A program made the position numbers and the translations under genes. Below the pieces are notes generated by a model, which worked only from the letters and a program-made list of their open reading frames with translations, ran no database searches and was not told the DNA's origin. From Terrilactibacillus sp. S3-3 (lineage in GTDB: Bacteria > Bacillota > Bacilli > Bacillales > Sporolactobacillaceae): a DNA stretch of 64,000 bases. Position 1 is the first letter of the stretch. Each line of letters begins with the position of its first letter. Location of the stretch: contig CP129291.1 of assembly GCA_030437565.1 (NCBI GenBank), positions 3,410,001 to 3,474,000 of the forward strand, in the 5' to 3' direction. This document shows, piece by piece, positions 1 through 11,765 of this stretch.

Positions 1-129
1 TACTTGCGCCAGTTCATTTATCATCCCGTCCAAACGGCCGATGAGTTCCCCGGTATTGGATGCCTCTTGTCCGTATTTTGCCGCAAAGCTGCGCAGCTCC
101 TCCGGTGTAAGCCTGATTTGTCCTGCCAT
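1..129 (-). CDS. esxA: WXG100 family type VII secretion protein (EsxA/YukE-like), partial
   Basis: The minus strand from 129 to the window edge encodes the first 43 residues of an ESAT-6/WXG100 protein. It opens MAGQIRLTPEELRSFAAKY, the usual start of Bacillus YukE/EsxA, followed by the amphipathic first helix. The WxG turn and second helix lie beyond the window. The ATG at 127-129 has a strong GGGAGG ribosome binding site 7-8 nt upstream, which fixes the start. WXG100 proteins form helical-hairpin dimers and are both substrates and partners of the type VII (ESX/Yuk) secretion machine. The two LXG toxin loci at 42-45 kb and 56-58 kb would be cargo of such a system, although no secretion ATPase gene is visible here. 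Confidence 0.85.
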   Translation of the reverse strand, partial: MAGQIRLTPEELRSFAAKYGQEASNTGELIGRLDGMINELAQV

Positions 130-487
130 TTACAAAACCTCCCAAAAATATATAGTCAATCCACTTATAAAAAGTGTGATTTCCACGCCGCTCTTTACAA
201 TTTCTTAACAGTGATTTCAAAATATTAAAAATATAGTAGGTACAATGGCCCCCAATTAATATCCTAATATGTAAACTTTTTCCTAATCCATCACTTTTAT
301 TATAAAGATTTCAGTCTCCCAAAAAAAACATAAGAAATACCTGTTTTTTTGCCACAATATATTTTTTTTATTGGTGATTAGACATTTTTCGACAAGGGCC
401 CAGGGACTTTCTTACCAAAAGATTTTCTCAATGAAGCATTAGAAAAAATGGAATTTTTCAGCACTTAGAGCCTTTTTAACAAAAACA
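130..487. other. Intergenic region upstream of the WXG100 gene
   Basis: AT-rich stretch with no coding signal on either strand. It should hold the promoter of the minus-strand WXG100 gene. A TATAAT hexamer on the minus strand (plus-strand positions 299-304) is a possible -10 element, but no convincing -35 was found at standard spacing. Confidence 0.3.
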
Positions 488-533
488 AAAAAGTCATCCA
501 CTTCGACTTGCGTATCTGAGTGGATGACTTTTT
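488..533 (-). terminator. Rho-independent terminator, probably bidirectional
   Basis: A perfect stem AAGTCATCCACT / AGTGGATGACTT encloses a short loop and is flanked by A-runs on one side and T-runs on the other. It lies about 125 bp past the stop of the minus-strand aminotransferase gene and separates it from the WXG100 gene. Confidence 0.85.
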
Positions 534-657
534 GTGCTTTACTAATACTTTTGATTCCTTCTGTTGGCACAGCCGCACCAACTGATTTTATTTTCAAGCT
601 TCGTGCCTTTTACTTTACAGGTCCGAGCTTTTGAAAACATAGCTGCTTTCGATATTC

Positions 658-2020
<1,363 letters not shown>

Positions 2021-2090
2021 GATAACACTCCTAATTTTTGATTTTATATGTGTACCGAGCCCTATCCTCTTAAGGTTAAACCTAATAGCT

Positions 2091-2171
2091 GCCGCCCAGC
2101 CGATTGATGGATTACCGAACGGGCGCCCATAACCCGTTTTAGAAATCTATCAGCCCATCGATACTGGCGGC
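2091..2171 (-). other. Structured intergenic RNA between aldehyde dehydrogenase and patA
   Basis: The 204-nt spacer contains an outer stem (GCCGCC..AG at 2091 with CT..GGCGGC at 2164-2171) and an inner hairpin AACGGG/CCCGTT near 2118-2136. No T-run follows, so this is not an ordinary terminator. It may be an mRNA-processing or differential-stability element in the operon. The function is unknown. Confidence 0.35.
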
Positions 2172-2223
2172 GTCGCCATCCTGAAACCCCTGCACTGTTC
2201 AAAGAAAAATCTTTTTTTAGAGC

Positions 2224-3719
2224 TTACTCTTCAAACCAGCCGATTGGTTCAACATTCAGGTTAAAGTTGATTTGCTTTTTGTTTCCAGAAATTCATCCAG
2301 TCCGTACGTGCCGAGGCTCGAGCCGATGCCGCTTTGTTTGTATCCGTGCCAAGGCGCTTCATTGTATGTGCCATGGTAGGTATTGACCCATGTAATCCCG
2401 GCGCGCACTTTCTTTATGACGCGCATCGCTTTAGCCGCATCCTGCGTAAAGACGCCGCCGGCCAGTCCGTATTTCGTCCCATTCGCCAGTTTGATGGCCT
2501 CAGCTTCGTCTTTAAATGTTTGAAAAACAACGACCGGTCCGAAGATTTCCTCCTGAACGATACGCATATCGGGCGTCGTATCCGCAAATGCCGTCGGTGC
2601 GACAAAATAGCCGTTATCGTAGCCGTTGTCAGTAATTCTATCACCGCCGCAAACCAGCTTTGCGCCTTCCTCTTTACCAATTTCAATGTACTTCAACACT
2701 TTATCCAGCTGCTCCTGGCTGACGAGCGGACCCATTTCTGACGCCGGATCGCCACCCGGACCGACTTTTATTTTGTTAGCCCGTTCAACAAAGCGCGTAA
2801 TGAACTTGTCCTTAATGCTTTCTTCAACCAAAATTCGCGAGCCTGCGGAACAGACTTGACCGGATCCGCAATAGATGCCGAAAAGTGCATAATCAACCGC
2901 CGTTTCAAAATCGGTATCGGCAAAAATGATGTTCGGCGACTTGCCGCCCAGTTCAAGAGAAATTTTCTTCATATTGCCGCTGCGGCTTTCATGATGTGAC
3001 GCCCGGTGTCCGTTCCGCCGGTAAATGAAATCATATCGACATCATCGCTGACTGCAATTTCATTGCCGACCGTCTCGCCCGCGCCCATCACCATATTGGC
3101 GACGCCGTGCGGCAGCCCGACTTCTTCAAAAATTTCGAATAATTTCGTTGGGGTAACCGGTGTGATTTCCGCCGGTTTGTAAACAACCGTATTGCCTGCC
3201 GCAAGCGCCGGAGCCAGTTTCCAGACACTCATCAGCAGCGGGTAATTCCACGGGACAATCAGTCCGCAGACACCGATCGGCTCACGGACAACCATCGCCT
3301 GCATGTTATCCGGCACGTTGTATGTTTCGCCATGAGGCGCTAAAATCAGGCCGGCATAATAGCGGAAACAAGCCGCCGCGTCGCTCACGTCATAGCCGGC
3401 TTCGCGCAGCGGTTTGCCGTTGTCCATCGTTTCAAGCGCAGCCAGTTCATCATGTCTTTCATCAATTTTATCTGCTATTTTTAATAGAAAAATCAGCTCG
3501 TTCTTCAGCCGAAAGTTCCGGCCATTTTCCATGATCAAAGGCCTCGCGGGCTGCCTGAATCGCCAGTCTGGCATCGGTGATTGTTCCTTCAGCCGCTTCG
3601 GCAATCACTTCGCCGGTCGCGGGATTGATAATCTTCCGCTTTTCGCGGGTCTCACCGTACCATTCACCGTCAATGTACATGCTCAATTCCAACACTTTAT
3701 GACCCAGTTCTACTACCAT
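2224..3719 (-). CDS. NAD-dependent aldehyde dehydrogenase (betaine/aminobutyraldehyde type), three frameshifts
   Basis: Three minus-strand frames rebuild an ALDH-superfamily enzyme of about 495 residues. Landmarks are VPWNYPLLMSVWKLAPALAAG, FTGGTDTGRHIM (cofactor site), the general-base glutamate in LELGGKSPN, the catalytic cysteine in GQVCSAGSR, and EEIFGPVVV. Breaks lie in a T5 run near 3480, a G run near 2975 and an A5 run near 2278. Reading through the last restores the family C-terminus ending PIGWFEE, so the true stop is at 2224. The start at 3719 follows AAAGGAGG. It probably oxidises the 4-aminobutanal made by the neighbouring aminotransferase. A sigma-54 promoter and TGCATAA sites lie upstream. 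The amino-aldehyde specificity is inferred from context only. Confidence 0.85.
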
Positions 3720-3830
3720 TCCGTTTCCTCCTTTGGCATGCTTCACCGCATGTTTTCAGTCAATCTGACTTCCATGGCTTTCATTCATGCTGTCATTCTG
3801 TGTTGGCAATGTGTTCTCACTTTTTATATT

Positions 3831-3846
3831 GCAATTTCCATGCCAA
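3831..3846 (-). promoter_or_regulatory. Sigma-54 (-24/-12) promoter for the aldehyde dehydrogenase-patA unit
   Basis: The minus strand reads TTGGCATGGAAATTGC, close to the consensus TTGGCACG-N4-TTGC with exact GG-N10-GC spacing. It lies about 110 bp upstream of the ALDH start codon, with palindromic TGCATAA sites a further 130-200 bp upstream, as expected for an enhancer-binding-protein-dependent promoter. Confidence 0.8.
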
Positions 3847-3977
3847 TATGTTTTTAATGTCAAAAGATCTAACATCTTAACAGCCCTGAGGCCGCCTTCA
3901 CGGCGCATCCAGCGACTTTTAATATTCAATACTCATCATGAAGGCCGGCTTATAAAAAAGGTAAATTCCAGAGTTAG

Positions 3978-4035
3978 TCTTATGCAAATTTGCATAAGAA
4001 TTGATTTTTTGCATAATCAAAATGCATTTTTGCAT
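3978..4035. promoter_or_regulatory. Upstream activator sites: TGCATAA palindromes
   Basis: A perfect 22-bp palindrome (3978-3999, half-site TCTTATGCAAA) is followed by TTTTGCATAA at 4007-4016 and an ATGCA-TTTT-TGCAT inverted repeat at 4022-4035. The same core recurs upstream of the two permease promoters, so these are probably binding sites for the sigma-54 activator encoded at 7657-9759. Confidence 0.65.
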
Positions 4036-4073
4036 ATATCAGCGATGATACAAACAACGGAATGTTTATTTAA

Positions 4074-5719
4074 TCAGATCAGGCTTTCCGCGTTTAAAGG
4101 CTGGGGTTGATAAATCACCCTTCCGTCCATCATCGTTAACCGTACTTTAGTCTTGGGGATATCTTCAACAGCAATGCTGAAAAGGTCTTGATCGAGAACA
4201 ACAATGTCGGCCAGTTTCCCGGCCTCCAGAGTGCCTAAATCATGTTCTCGAAAACTGCCGTAAGCCGGCGCTTCGGTATAATATCTCAGCGCTTCTCCAA
4301 GCGTGATTGCTTCCGCCGCCTCCCATGTATGTCCTGATAAGTCCTTTCGAGTGATCGCATGATAAAGGCCGATCATGGGGTTGAGGCCAACAACCGGAAA
4401 GTCCGTGCCGAACGCAATTTTTGCTCCGGTATCGGCCAATGTTTTTTTATTGGATAAAAGCAGGGATGCTGTTCTTTACCGATTCGCGATGTATATGCCT
4501 CGCTCTTCAACAGCCCAATATGCCATGGCTGAAACGACGCGATCACGCCCAATTGTTTAAAAAAACGCAGCCGATCATCTGGATGCAGCACCTCCACATG
4601 CTCAATGACGTGGCGTGAATCTCTTTTTCCATTTACTTTTTGGGCTGCTTCAAAAGCATCCAGCGCTAACCGGACAGCCGCATTGCCAATCGCATGCAGG
4701 CGAACCTGCAGCCCTTCCCGATCAGCCTCCACAATCCATTTTTTGAAGGTTTCCGCCGATTGATTGCTATGTCCCCGTGTATCTGGACAATCAAGATACG
4801 GCATGAGCAAATACGCCGTATGACTGGTCACCACACCATCAACAAATTGCTTTAACCCGGACAATGCTAGATTTCTAGAATGGCAGCTCGCCTGCAATGT
4901 CTTTATTTTTTCGAGATCGCCATTCAAGGCTGGCGAAAAGAAGATCCTGGTTGTCAATTTCCCCTCTCGTTCGCATTCCTGGTATATATCTCCAGATCGT
5001 CATCCTGGTTTGTCGTCAGTTCGGCGCCATAGAGATCGTTCACTGAGGTCACCCCGAATTTTGCCGTCTCTTTAAGAAAAGTCAGGAAAAGCTGTTTCCG
5101 TTTTTCTTTTGACAACCGATAGGCGATCTCCGTCGCAAAACCGACAGCATTCTCGAACAGCAGCCCCGTCAATTCTCCTTGCTCATCCCTGCCTAATTTT
5201 CCGTTTTCAGGATCCGGCGTCCGCTTGTCGATCGCCATGATTTCCAATGCTTTGCTGTTCACCCAGGCATAATGCAGTTCTGCATTAAACAACAATACCG
5301 GCCGATCCGGTATATAACGATCCAGCGAGGAACGATGCGGAAGCCTTTTGGTTTTCCAGGCTGTATGATCCCAGCCAAGCCCAAATAGCCATTCGTCCCC
5401 GGGCCTTTCCGATGCGAACTGTCCGGCTGCTCTTGCCGCTTCCTCTTCCGATTCACTGCCGAAAAGCTTGACACTGTCATTTTCGAGATGATGCTGCCCT
5501 GCATAACATGAGCATGGAAATCATGAAAACCGGGAACAATCAATTCGTTTTGAAAATCATAGACTTTTGTATTTTTTCACCGATCATCGCTTGCAGCCTT
5601 TCCCTCGAATCAACAGCTGCAATTCTGTTACCGACAACGGCGATAGCCAGAGACTCTGGTTTATCTTTTAAACAGGTAAACACATGATCACTGGAAAGAA
5701 TATAATCCGCTTTCTCCAT
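4074..5719 (-). CDS. YtcJ-like metal-dependent amidohydrolase, at least four frameshifts
   Basis: Five minus-strand pieces rebuild a protein of about 540 residues of the amidohydrolase family that includes Bacillus YtcJ. Seen in order: an N-terminal strand region from ATG 5719, the metal-binding FHDFHAHV motif, ELHYAWVNSKALE, a conserved VRLHAIGNAAV histidine, HVEVLHPDDRLRF, FGTDFPV near the end with the metal-binding aspartate, and a final LEAGKLADIVVLD beta-sandwich segment. Breaks occur in A/T runs near 5560, 5470 and 4445 and in an ATATAT stretch near 4985. It starts 31 bp after the permease gene, so permease and hydrolase form one operon. The family cleaves amide or ester bonds of varied substrates; this one's substrate is unknown but is presumably brought in by the permease. 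Confidence 0.8.
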
Positions 5720-5749
5720 AAATCATTCCTCTTTTCAAGTTTTTTACTG

Positions 5750-7146
5750 TCACAAATTGATTGGCTCTTCTGATTCTTCTTTGGACTCAAAAGCCCCGTC
5801 TTTCGCAAAAAGATCAGCCATATGCGGGCGCTGCTTAAACCCTTTTGTTAAAAACAGCAGATAGATGACACCGACAATCAGCCAAGTGATACCCAATATT
5901 TTTGAATGAATATCCAAATTAAGTAATAGCCAGCCATCTAACAAAGCTCCTATTAAAGGTAAGAAAAAATAAGCAATAACCGCTTTTTGAGCGTTTTTTT
6001 CGACCGGAAAAAGTAATGGGCGATCACCGAAAGATTCACACAGATGAAAGCAATAAAGGCGCCGAAATTGATAAATGAGGCAACCAGTGACAGTGATAAG
6101 AACAAGGCAGATAAAGAAAGTACACTAATAAACAGAATATTTAAGTAAGGCGTTTTGTATTTATGATGAAGCTTACCGAAAAATCGTTTCGGCAGCTGAC
6201 CGTCCCGGCCCATTGCAAATAAAATACGCGCCGCACTTGCCTGAGAAGCCATCGCGGAACCCAGAATACCCAGTGCATAAATGGTCAGAAAAAAGGCATT
6301 AAGCAGCGGACCGCCAACTTTTTCAATAATTTCTTTTGCCGCCGAATCCGGATTAGCAAAACGATGATAATCAGGCCAAACATTTTGCATAAAATAAGAA
6401 CATAGAATGAAAATGGCACCGCCTAATAGAGTGATGATGATGACGGCCTTTGGAATCGTTTTTTCCGGCTGCCGTGTTTCTTCAGCGAAGGTCGTCGTCG
6501 CCGAATCAAACCCGAGGAATGAAAAACAGAGCAGCGCCGCCCCTGCGGTTAGATAAGAAAAGTGTACCGCCCCGCCTGATCCGAGAAACGTTGAAGGGGT
6601 GAAGATTGCCGCCGTGCCGCCGCCGTTCAGCAAATATTTGATTGACATGATAATAAACAGGGCAATAAAAAGCACGGTCACGGCCGTCAGTACGATATTG
6701 ACGTGGGTAGCCAAACGGATGCCCTTAATGTTAATCAATGTTACAATGACAATCAGCCCAATAATCCAGACATAGCTTGGAATTTGCGGGAATTGCGCCG
6801 AAAAGAAAATACCGAACAAAAGATAGTTCACCATTGGAATAAACAGGTAATCCATAAGAATGGCCCAGCCCACAAGAAAACCGACATGGGGGCTCAGCTC
6901 TTTTTGCGAATAGGTATAAGCAGAGCCGGAAAATGGATAGGCTTTCGCCATTTGGCCGTAGCTGTATGCGGTAAATAGCATCACAACCAAAGCGATCAAA
7001 TAAGAAGTTGTGACCAGACCATGGGCCATTTCAGCGGCCACGCCATACGTGCTGAATGCGGTTGCCAAAGCCATAAATGAACAGCCAAAGAGAACAACGG
7101 GCCAGAGCGTTAATAACGGTTTCAATTTTTCATCTGAGTGGTTCAT
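5750..7146 (-). CDS. APC-superfamily amino acid/polyamine permease, one frameshift
   Basis: A membrane protein of about 465 residues, with roughly twelve hydrophobic segments, is rebuilt from frames 5953-7146 and 5750-5944. The break is in a T7 run near 5993. Hallmarks are TAYSYGQMAKAYPFSGSAY near residues 55-75, CFSFLGFDSATTTFAEET in the middle, and ARILFAMGRDGQLPKRFFG before the last four helices; all are typical of the PuuP-like branch of the family. It imports amino acids or amines with cations across the cytoplasmic membrane. It is the first gene of an operon with the amidohydrolase, behind a sigma-54 promoter at 7328. The putrescine import suggested by nearby patA is inference. Confidence 0.85.
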
Positions 7147-7327
7147 GATTGACCTCCTATGACAATATCGAATATTTAAATAATTTTAATTCATCCGACC
7201 TTTCAAAGTCCTTTTTCTTAATGCATCGACGCCTTGGCCCCCTCCATAATCAGCCGATGCCCGGCATGCATGTTTTGTCCAGCATCAGCATTGTCGGCGG
7301 CGCTTTTTCACCTTTGTATTTTATCTA

Positions 7328-7344
7328 AGCAATTTTTATACCAA
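7328..7344 (-). promoter_or_regulatory. Sigma-54 (-24/-12) promoter for permease-amidohydrolase operon
   Basis: The minus strand reads TTTGGTATAAAAATTGCTT, with GG (7341-7342) and GC (7329-7330) separated by exactly 10 nt. It matches the consensus less well than the other two sites at the -24 box (TTGGTA instead of TTGGCA). It leaves a leader of about 170 nt before the permease start. Confidence 0.65.
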
Positions 7345-7470
7345 ACGTCTAATTATTAAAATTACCTATGTAAAAAATCATGCCAAGGGATGATAGCTTT
7401 GATATTTAAACTGGTAGATTATTTTATTTTCCCAGAATATTTAATTCAGGGAAAGAATTATATAACGACT

Positions 7471-7490
7471 GCTATGCATTTTGGCATAGC
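7471..7490. promoter_or_regulatory. Upstream activator site (GCTATGC/GCATAGC inverted repeat)
   Basis: GCTATGC and GCATAGC separated by 6 bp form an inverted repeat about 130 bp upstream of the sigma-54 promoter at 7328. It shares the ATGCAT core with sites at 3978-4035 and 11418-11446 and is a probable enhancer for the activator encoded just upstream. Confidence 0.55.
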
Positions 7491-7597
7491 GGATGTATTT
7501 GTTCATACCCATTTCCAAGCCATTTGAAAACCCAGCTTTTTTGATATTGGTTCTGTTCATTACTCATCTTGAATTTCAAAAATTATGCTCGACGGCA

Positions 7598-7627
7598 TAA
7601 AAATAGAGCCCGGGAATTTCGGCTCTC
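7598..7627 (-). terminator. Rho-independent terminator of the sigma-54 activator gene
   Basis: On the minus strand an AGAGCC/GGCTCT stem with a short loop is followed by ATTTTTAT. It lies 30 bp past the activator stop codon. Confidence 0.7.
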
Positions 7628-7656
7628 AAAAGTTGGCATGTTTATTCATGATTCGC

Positions 7657-9759
7657 TTAGCTCTCCATTTCATCTCTTTCACCCATGATTTTCTGAAACT
7701 TGCGGCTGACCGAGGATTGGCTGATACCCAATGCCTTTGCGGCTCGTGTTGTTTTTTTTAAACTGCTTCATTGCCAGCAGCACCAGATCTTTTTCTAATT
7801 TTTCTTTTGCCTGTCTCATTGGAATAACCCGGTTGACTAGAGATGCTTCCGTATCCCTTTGATCTAACTTGATCAATTGGCTGACCAAATCAGCATGAAT
7901 CGTTTCGCTGTCCGATACCACAATCAGACGTTCCACAACATTTTGCAGTTCTCTAATATTTCCCGGCCAGCTGTAAAGCTCAAGCAGGTTCAATGCATCC
8001 GGCATAAACGTATAATTTTTATTGTATTTCTGGTTAAATTGTTTCAGAAAGTGCATCGCAAGGAGAGCGATGTCCTCCGTTCGTTCACGAAGCGGCGGAA
8101 CGGAAAGGGGAATGACGTTCAAGCGATAATATAGGTCTTCCCGAAACTTCCCCTGTTTGATCATATCGATTAAGTTGCGGTTGGTTGCCGCCACAATCTG
8201 CACGTCAACCGGAACCGCTTTCGTGCTCCCCAAAGGCACGACCTCATTTTCTTGAAGCACCCGAAGCAGCTTCACCTGCAGCTGAAGCGGCATTTCTCCG
8301 ATCTCGTCCAGAAACAGCACACCGCCGTTCGCTTGTTCAAAATAACCCTTCTTGCCGTTCGTGCTCGCTCCGGTAAATGCCCCTTTCACGTATCCGAACA
8401 ATTCGCTTTCCAGCAAATTTTCAGGAATCGCCCCGCAATTCAGCTTTAAAAAAGGCTGCATCACGCGGTGGCCCATTTGGTGGATGGCTTTACCACGATC
8501 TCTTTTCCAACCCCTGATTCTCCGCTGATCAGCACCGTCGAAGAAAACTCGGCCACTTTCTTCACGCGGATCATCAATTCTTCCATCTTCGCACTTCTAT
8601 AAACCATTTGTTTAAAAAAATGGTCTTTCTTTTTCAGCCCATCCAATTCTTTTTTTTTATATTTATCTAACTCCGACTTTAATTTGGCTGTCTCCGTAAT
8701 GTCGCGGAGTGCAATGATAATTCTTTGCATCCGGCCCGATTCATCAAAGACCGGTGTGCCGACAGACAGCACTTTTTTCCCGTTCCGTGTCTCTTGAACG
8801 ATCGAATACTTTACTTTTTTTTTCTCCATCACCCGTTTAATCACCAGCGGGCTGAACACTCCTTTGTCCTCCAGCAGAAGCAAATTTTGACCGATCAATT
8901 GTTTGAAATTCACATTCCAATACTCAGGCATCGTTTCGCTGCAGCGCATCAGTTCGCCATGCTGGTTCAATACTAAAATTTCATCGTAAACACTCGATAA
9001 CACGGCGTTCAAATCATTATTCAAGTTTTTAACATACTCGATCTCCATGGCCATCTTTTCCACCACCATCGGCAAATCTTGCACGACAATCACAACGCCG
9101 TCCACTTTCCGGTCACTTCCGAGTATCGGACTGTAGTCGGCAAGAATGCCCATTTGCCCGGTAAATAAAAGCTGATTCAGGATCGTTTCACCTGTCGCAA
9201 ACACCCGATCAATATGTTTCTCATTAAACAATGCGCCGGCCTGTTTATTTAATACCTCGGACGGCCGCCGCCGGATCATCCTTAGTGCCGATTCATTGAC
9301 ATTAATAATCTCTTTTTCATGATTGACAACAAAGATGCCCATCGGAATAGACGTTAAAATTGTTTTTAAAAGATCGGTATTCTGATTTTCATCTTGAAAA
9401 AGGGCAACCAGCAGATCTTCTCTCTTGATATAGCCTACAATCTGGCCCATTCGGTTTTTTATGATCGTCACCGCTTCGCCAATGACTTTGTAACGGGCAG
9501 TGAGAACTCCTGGCCGATAAAACAGGCGCCTTCCAGGGGATGGACCCTTTTTTTTTTTTTTTAATTGTTCCGGCGTCACCGACTGCTTATTTTTCGCAAG
9601 GATATCCCGTACGTTCAAATAACCCGTAAGATGATTGCCATCTTTAATGAATAAATAATCATTCGCGGAATAATTCAAAAATTCATTCGAACCGTTCGGA
9701 ATTTGATCCAACGAAACAGCTACAACAGGTCTGATTTTATCATTTGGAATCGGAAGCAT
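7657..9759 (-). CDS. Sigma-54-dependent transcriptional activator (PAS-PAS-AAA+-Fis HTH), frameshifted
   Basis: A protein of about 700 residues is rebuilt across two breaks (near 8470, and an A-run near 7760). Order: an N-terminal region with a CBS-like segment (ends ..[13 protein letters not shown], ~residues 100-125); a first PAS domain ([19 protein letters not shown]); a second PAS domain ending in [20 protein letters not shown]; an AAA+ domain with Walker A GESGVGKE, the sigma-54-contacting GAFTGA loop, Walker [12 protein letters not shown] and the R-finger region; and a C-terminal Fis-type helix-turn-helix ([15 protein letters not shown]) seen only after correcting the A-run. The ATG at 9759 follows GGGGGAT. 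With three -24/-12 promoters nearby it is the likely local activator. The PAS domains presumably sense a metabolite. Confidence 0.9.
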
Positions 9760-9873
9760 AAGCCATCCCCCTTTAAAAACTATTGTAACATATAAAGTCA
9801 AAAAACATGACATGTATGGGTATACGAAATGACTTATTTTCCCGAAACCACCTGTTTTACCCTTCCGCTTAGC

Positions 9874-11237
9874 TTATTGCGCCTTCACCGTTTCTTCAGC
9901 TGCCGGCGTCAAATCCATTTGTTTCGGCATCACTGTAAAGAAACGTGTTTGCACGGCCAAATAAACCAATCCAATAGCGGACCAAAAATCAAACGAAAAC
10001 TAAGGAATCGCGGGCCAGCGATGTCCACAGCAAAACGATAAAAGCAAAACCGGCGAGTGGCAAAATCAAAATAGTTGATATCTTTCGCGTTTTTAACTCT
10101 TCCCTCGCGGAAAACATAGTGGGCGATGACGGAAAGGTTAACAAATGAGAAAGCCGTCAATGCGCCAAAATTAATAAAGGAAGAAATCAGGTCAAGACTG
10201 AATGACATCGAAATCAACGTGATAATACCGACAAGAATTTCATTGAAAACAGGTGTCCGGAAACGTGGATGAATGTAGCCGAAAGTCTTGCGCGGCAAGA
10301 CACCGTCGCGTCCCATCACATACATCAGCCGCGACACACTGCCGTGCGAGGAAAGACCAGAGGCCAAGACACCGGCAAAGGCAGAGGCAAAGAAGAAAAC
10401 TTGGAAAATGACACCGGCTGAATACTTGGCAATTTCCGGGAGCGTATCGTCGGTATTTTTGAATGTTGAAAGATGCGGATACAAAGATTGAGCAAAGTAA
10501 GAAGCAATGATAAAAATCAAACCGCCAATTAAAGTTGTCAATACAATGGCTTTCGGAATCGTTTTTTGCGGGTTCGGTGTTTCCTCAGTGAAAGTTGTGA
10601 CCGCATCGAATCCCAAGAAGGAGAAGCAAACAACCGTCGCCCCCATCATCAATGTAGAGAAGTGGACACCTGAATTCATAAATGGCTGGATGCTGAAAAT
10701 CAAACCGTTCCCGGAACCGTTATGAAGTTTTACCATCGCAATGATAGAGAACACAACGATCATGGTCACCTGAAGAAGAACTAAAATGCCGTTAAAGCGG
10801 GCGGCAACATTAATACTATAAATATTCAATCCTGTCAGCAGAATGACGTAGCCCAAAACCCAAATCCAAACCGAAATCTGAGGAAAAAAAGAATGCATAT
10901 AGATTCGGAAAATAAGTGCATTAACCATCGGCAGCAGTAAATAATCCAGCATCGAGGCCCAGCCGACCATGAAACCGAGATGCGGGCTCATCGTTTTAGA
11001 CGTATAGGCATAAGCTGTTCCGGCACTCGGCAGAACTCGAACCATTTTTCCGTAACTGAATGCTGTGAACAGCATCGCAACCAGGGCCACAACATAAGCA
11101 AGCGGCACAACTCCTTTTGTGTCGCCGGAAACAATCCCGAACGTATCGAATACGACCATCGGCGTCATATAACCTAGACCAAGCATAACGATAGACCATA
11201 ACCCAAGTGAGCGTTTTAAAGTGGTGGGTTGATTCAT
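9874..11237 (-). CDS. APC-superfamily amino acid/polyamine permease, two C-terminal frameshifts
   Basis: Minus-strand protein of about 455 residues, closely related to the permease at 5750-7146. Shared features are LFTAFSYGKMVRVLPSAGTAY, CFSFLGFDAVTTFTEETPNP, and SRLMYVMGRDGVLPRKTFG followed by four hydrophobic helices. The 9930 end of the longest frame is artificial. Reading past breaks near 10075 and 9990 gives a tail ending AAEETVKAQ with a stop at 9874. An AGAAGG site precedes ATG 11237. A textbook sigma-54 promoter lies 75 bp upstream. It is probably induced with the rest of the regulon; the substrate is an amine or amino acid by family, not determined further. Confidence 0.85.
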
Positions 11238-11311
11238 GTATCATCCTTCTCTCCATTAATTTAATTGGCCACAATAGACTTCACCTTATCCACAGTGTCT
11301 ATTTATCTAAT

Positions 11312-11329
11312 AGCAAATTGCGTGCCAAC
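11312..11329 (-). promoter_or_regulatory. Sigma-54 (-24/-12) promoter, near-perfect consensus
   Basis: The minus strand reads TTGGCACGCAATTTGCTA, a near-perfect TTGGCACG-N4-TTGCT match with GG-N10-GC spacing. It sits 75 bp upstream of the permease start codon at 11237. Confidence 0.92.
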
Positions 11330-11417
11330 TTTTTTTAATGGAAAATAGAGATTAATAACCCATGAAATAAAGATTTTTCTAAATTTTTTGTTCTTTGCTT
11401 GTCCTTTGTCTATTCGT

Positions 11418-11446
11418 TTTTGCATAATTCATTCTTTTTTGCATAA
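11418..11446. promoter_or_regulatory. Paired TTTTGCATAA upstream activator sites
   Basis: Two direct copies of TTTTGCATAA (11418-11427 and 11437-11446), centred 19 bp apart, lie about 100 bp upstream of the consensus sigma-54 promoter. The same decamer occurs at 4007-4016. Confidence 0.65.
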
Positions 11447-11462
11447 AAAACTCGGCGCAACT

Positions 11463-11700
11463 GGAATGAGGCAATTTCTGCTCAAATGGCGCGACTTCAG
11501 ACCAAATGGGGCGTTTGCGACGCAAAATGGAGGGCCCTCGAACCAGAATGGGGCGTTCGCCAACCAAATGGACGTTCGCGACACAAAATGGGGCGTCCCG
11601 AACCAAAATGGAGCGTTCACCAACCAAATGGGGCGTTCGCGTCGTAAAATGGGGCGTCCCGAACCAAAATGGAGCGTTCACGACACAAAATGGGGCCGCT
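11463..11700. repeat. Tandem array of degenerate 20-22 bp repeats (AAATGGGGCGTTCGC type)
   Basis: About twelve imperfect units of 20-22 bp share the core AAATGGRGCGTTC followed by a variable RCSAMC segment. Unit lengths are not multiples of three as a set, and the open frames that cross it on both strands have repetitive low-complexity translations, so it is not treated as coding. It lies directly next to the longer repeat array at 11766. Confidence 0.85.
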
Positions 11701-11765
11701 GCGGGCTCGTTATGGGGGGGCGCGATTACTAAAAGGAGCGAAACGAGACTGATATGAGGCGGCCT

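Noticed and set aside
7160..7317. Possible small ORF in the permease leader (short frames around ATG 7249)
   Set aside because: Only very short frames (under 20 codons), with no convincing ribosome binding site at suitable spacing; treated as untranslated leader.
11379..11757. Open frames on both strands across the AAATGGGGCG array
   Set aside because: Low-complexity translations in every frame and no ribosome binding sites; explained by the tandem repeat.
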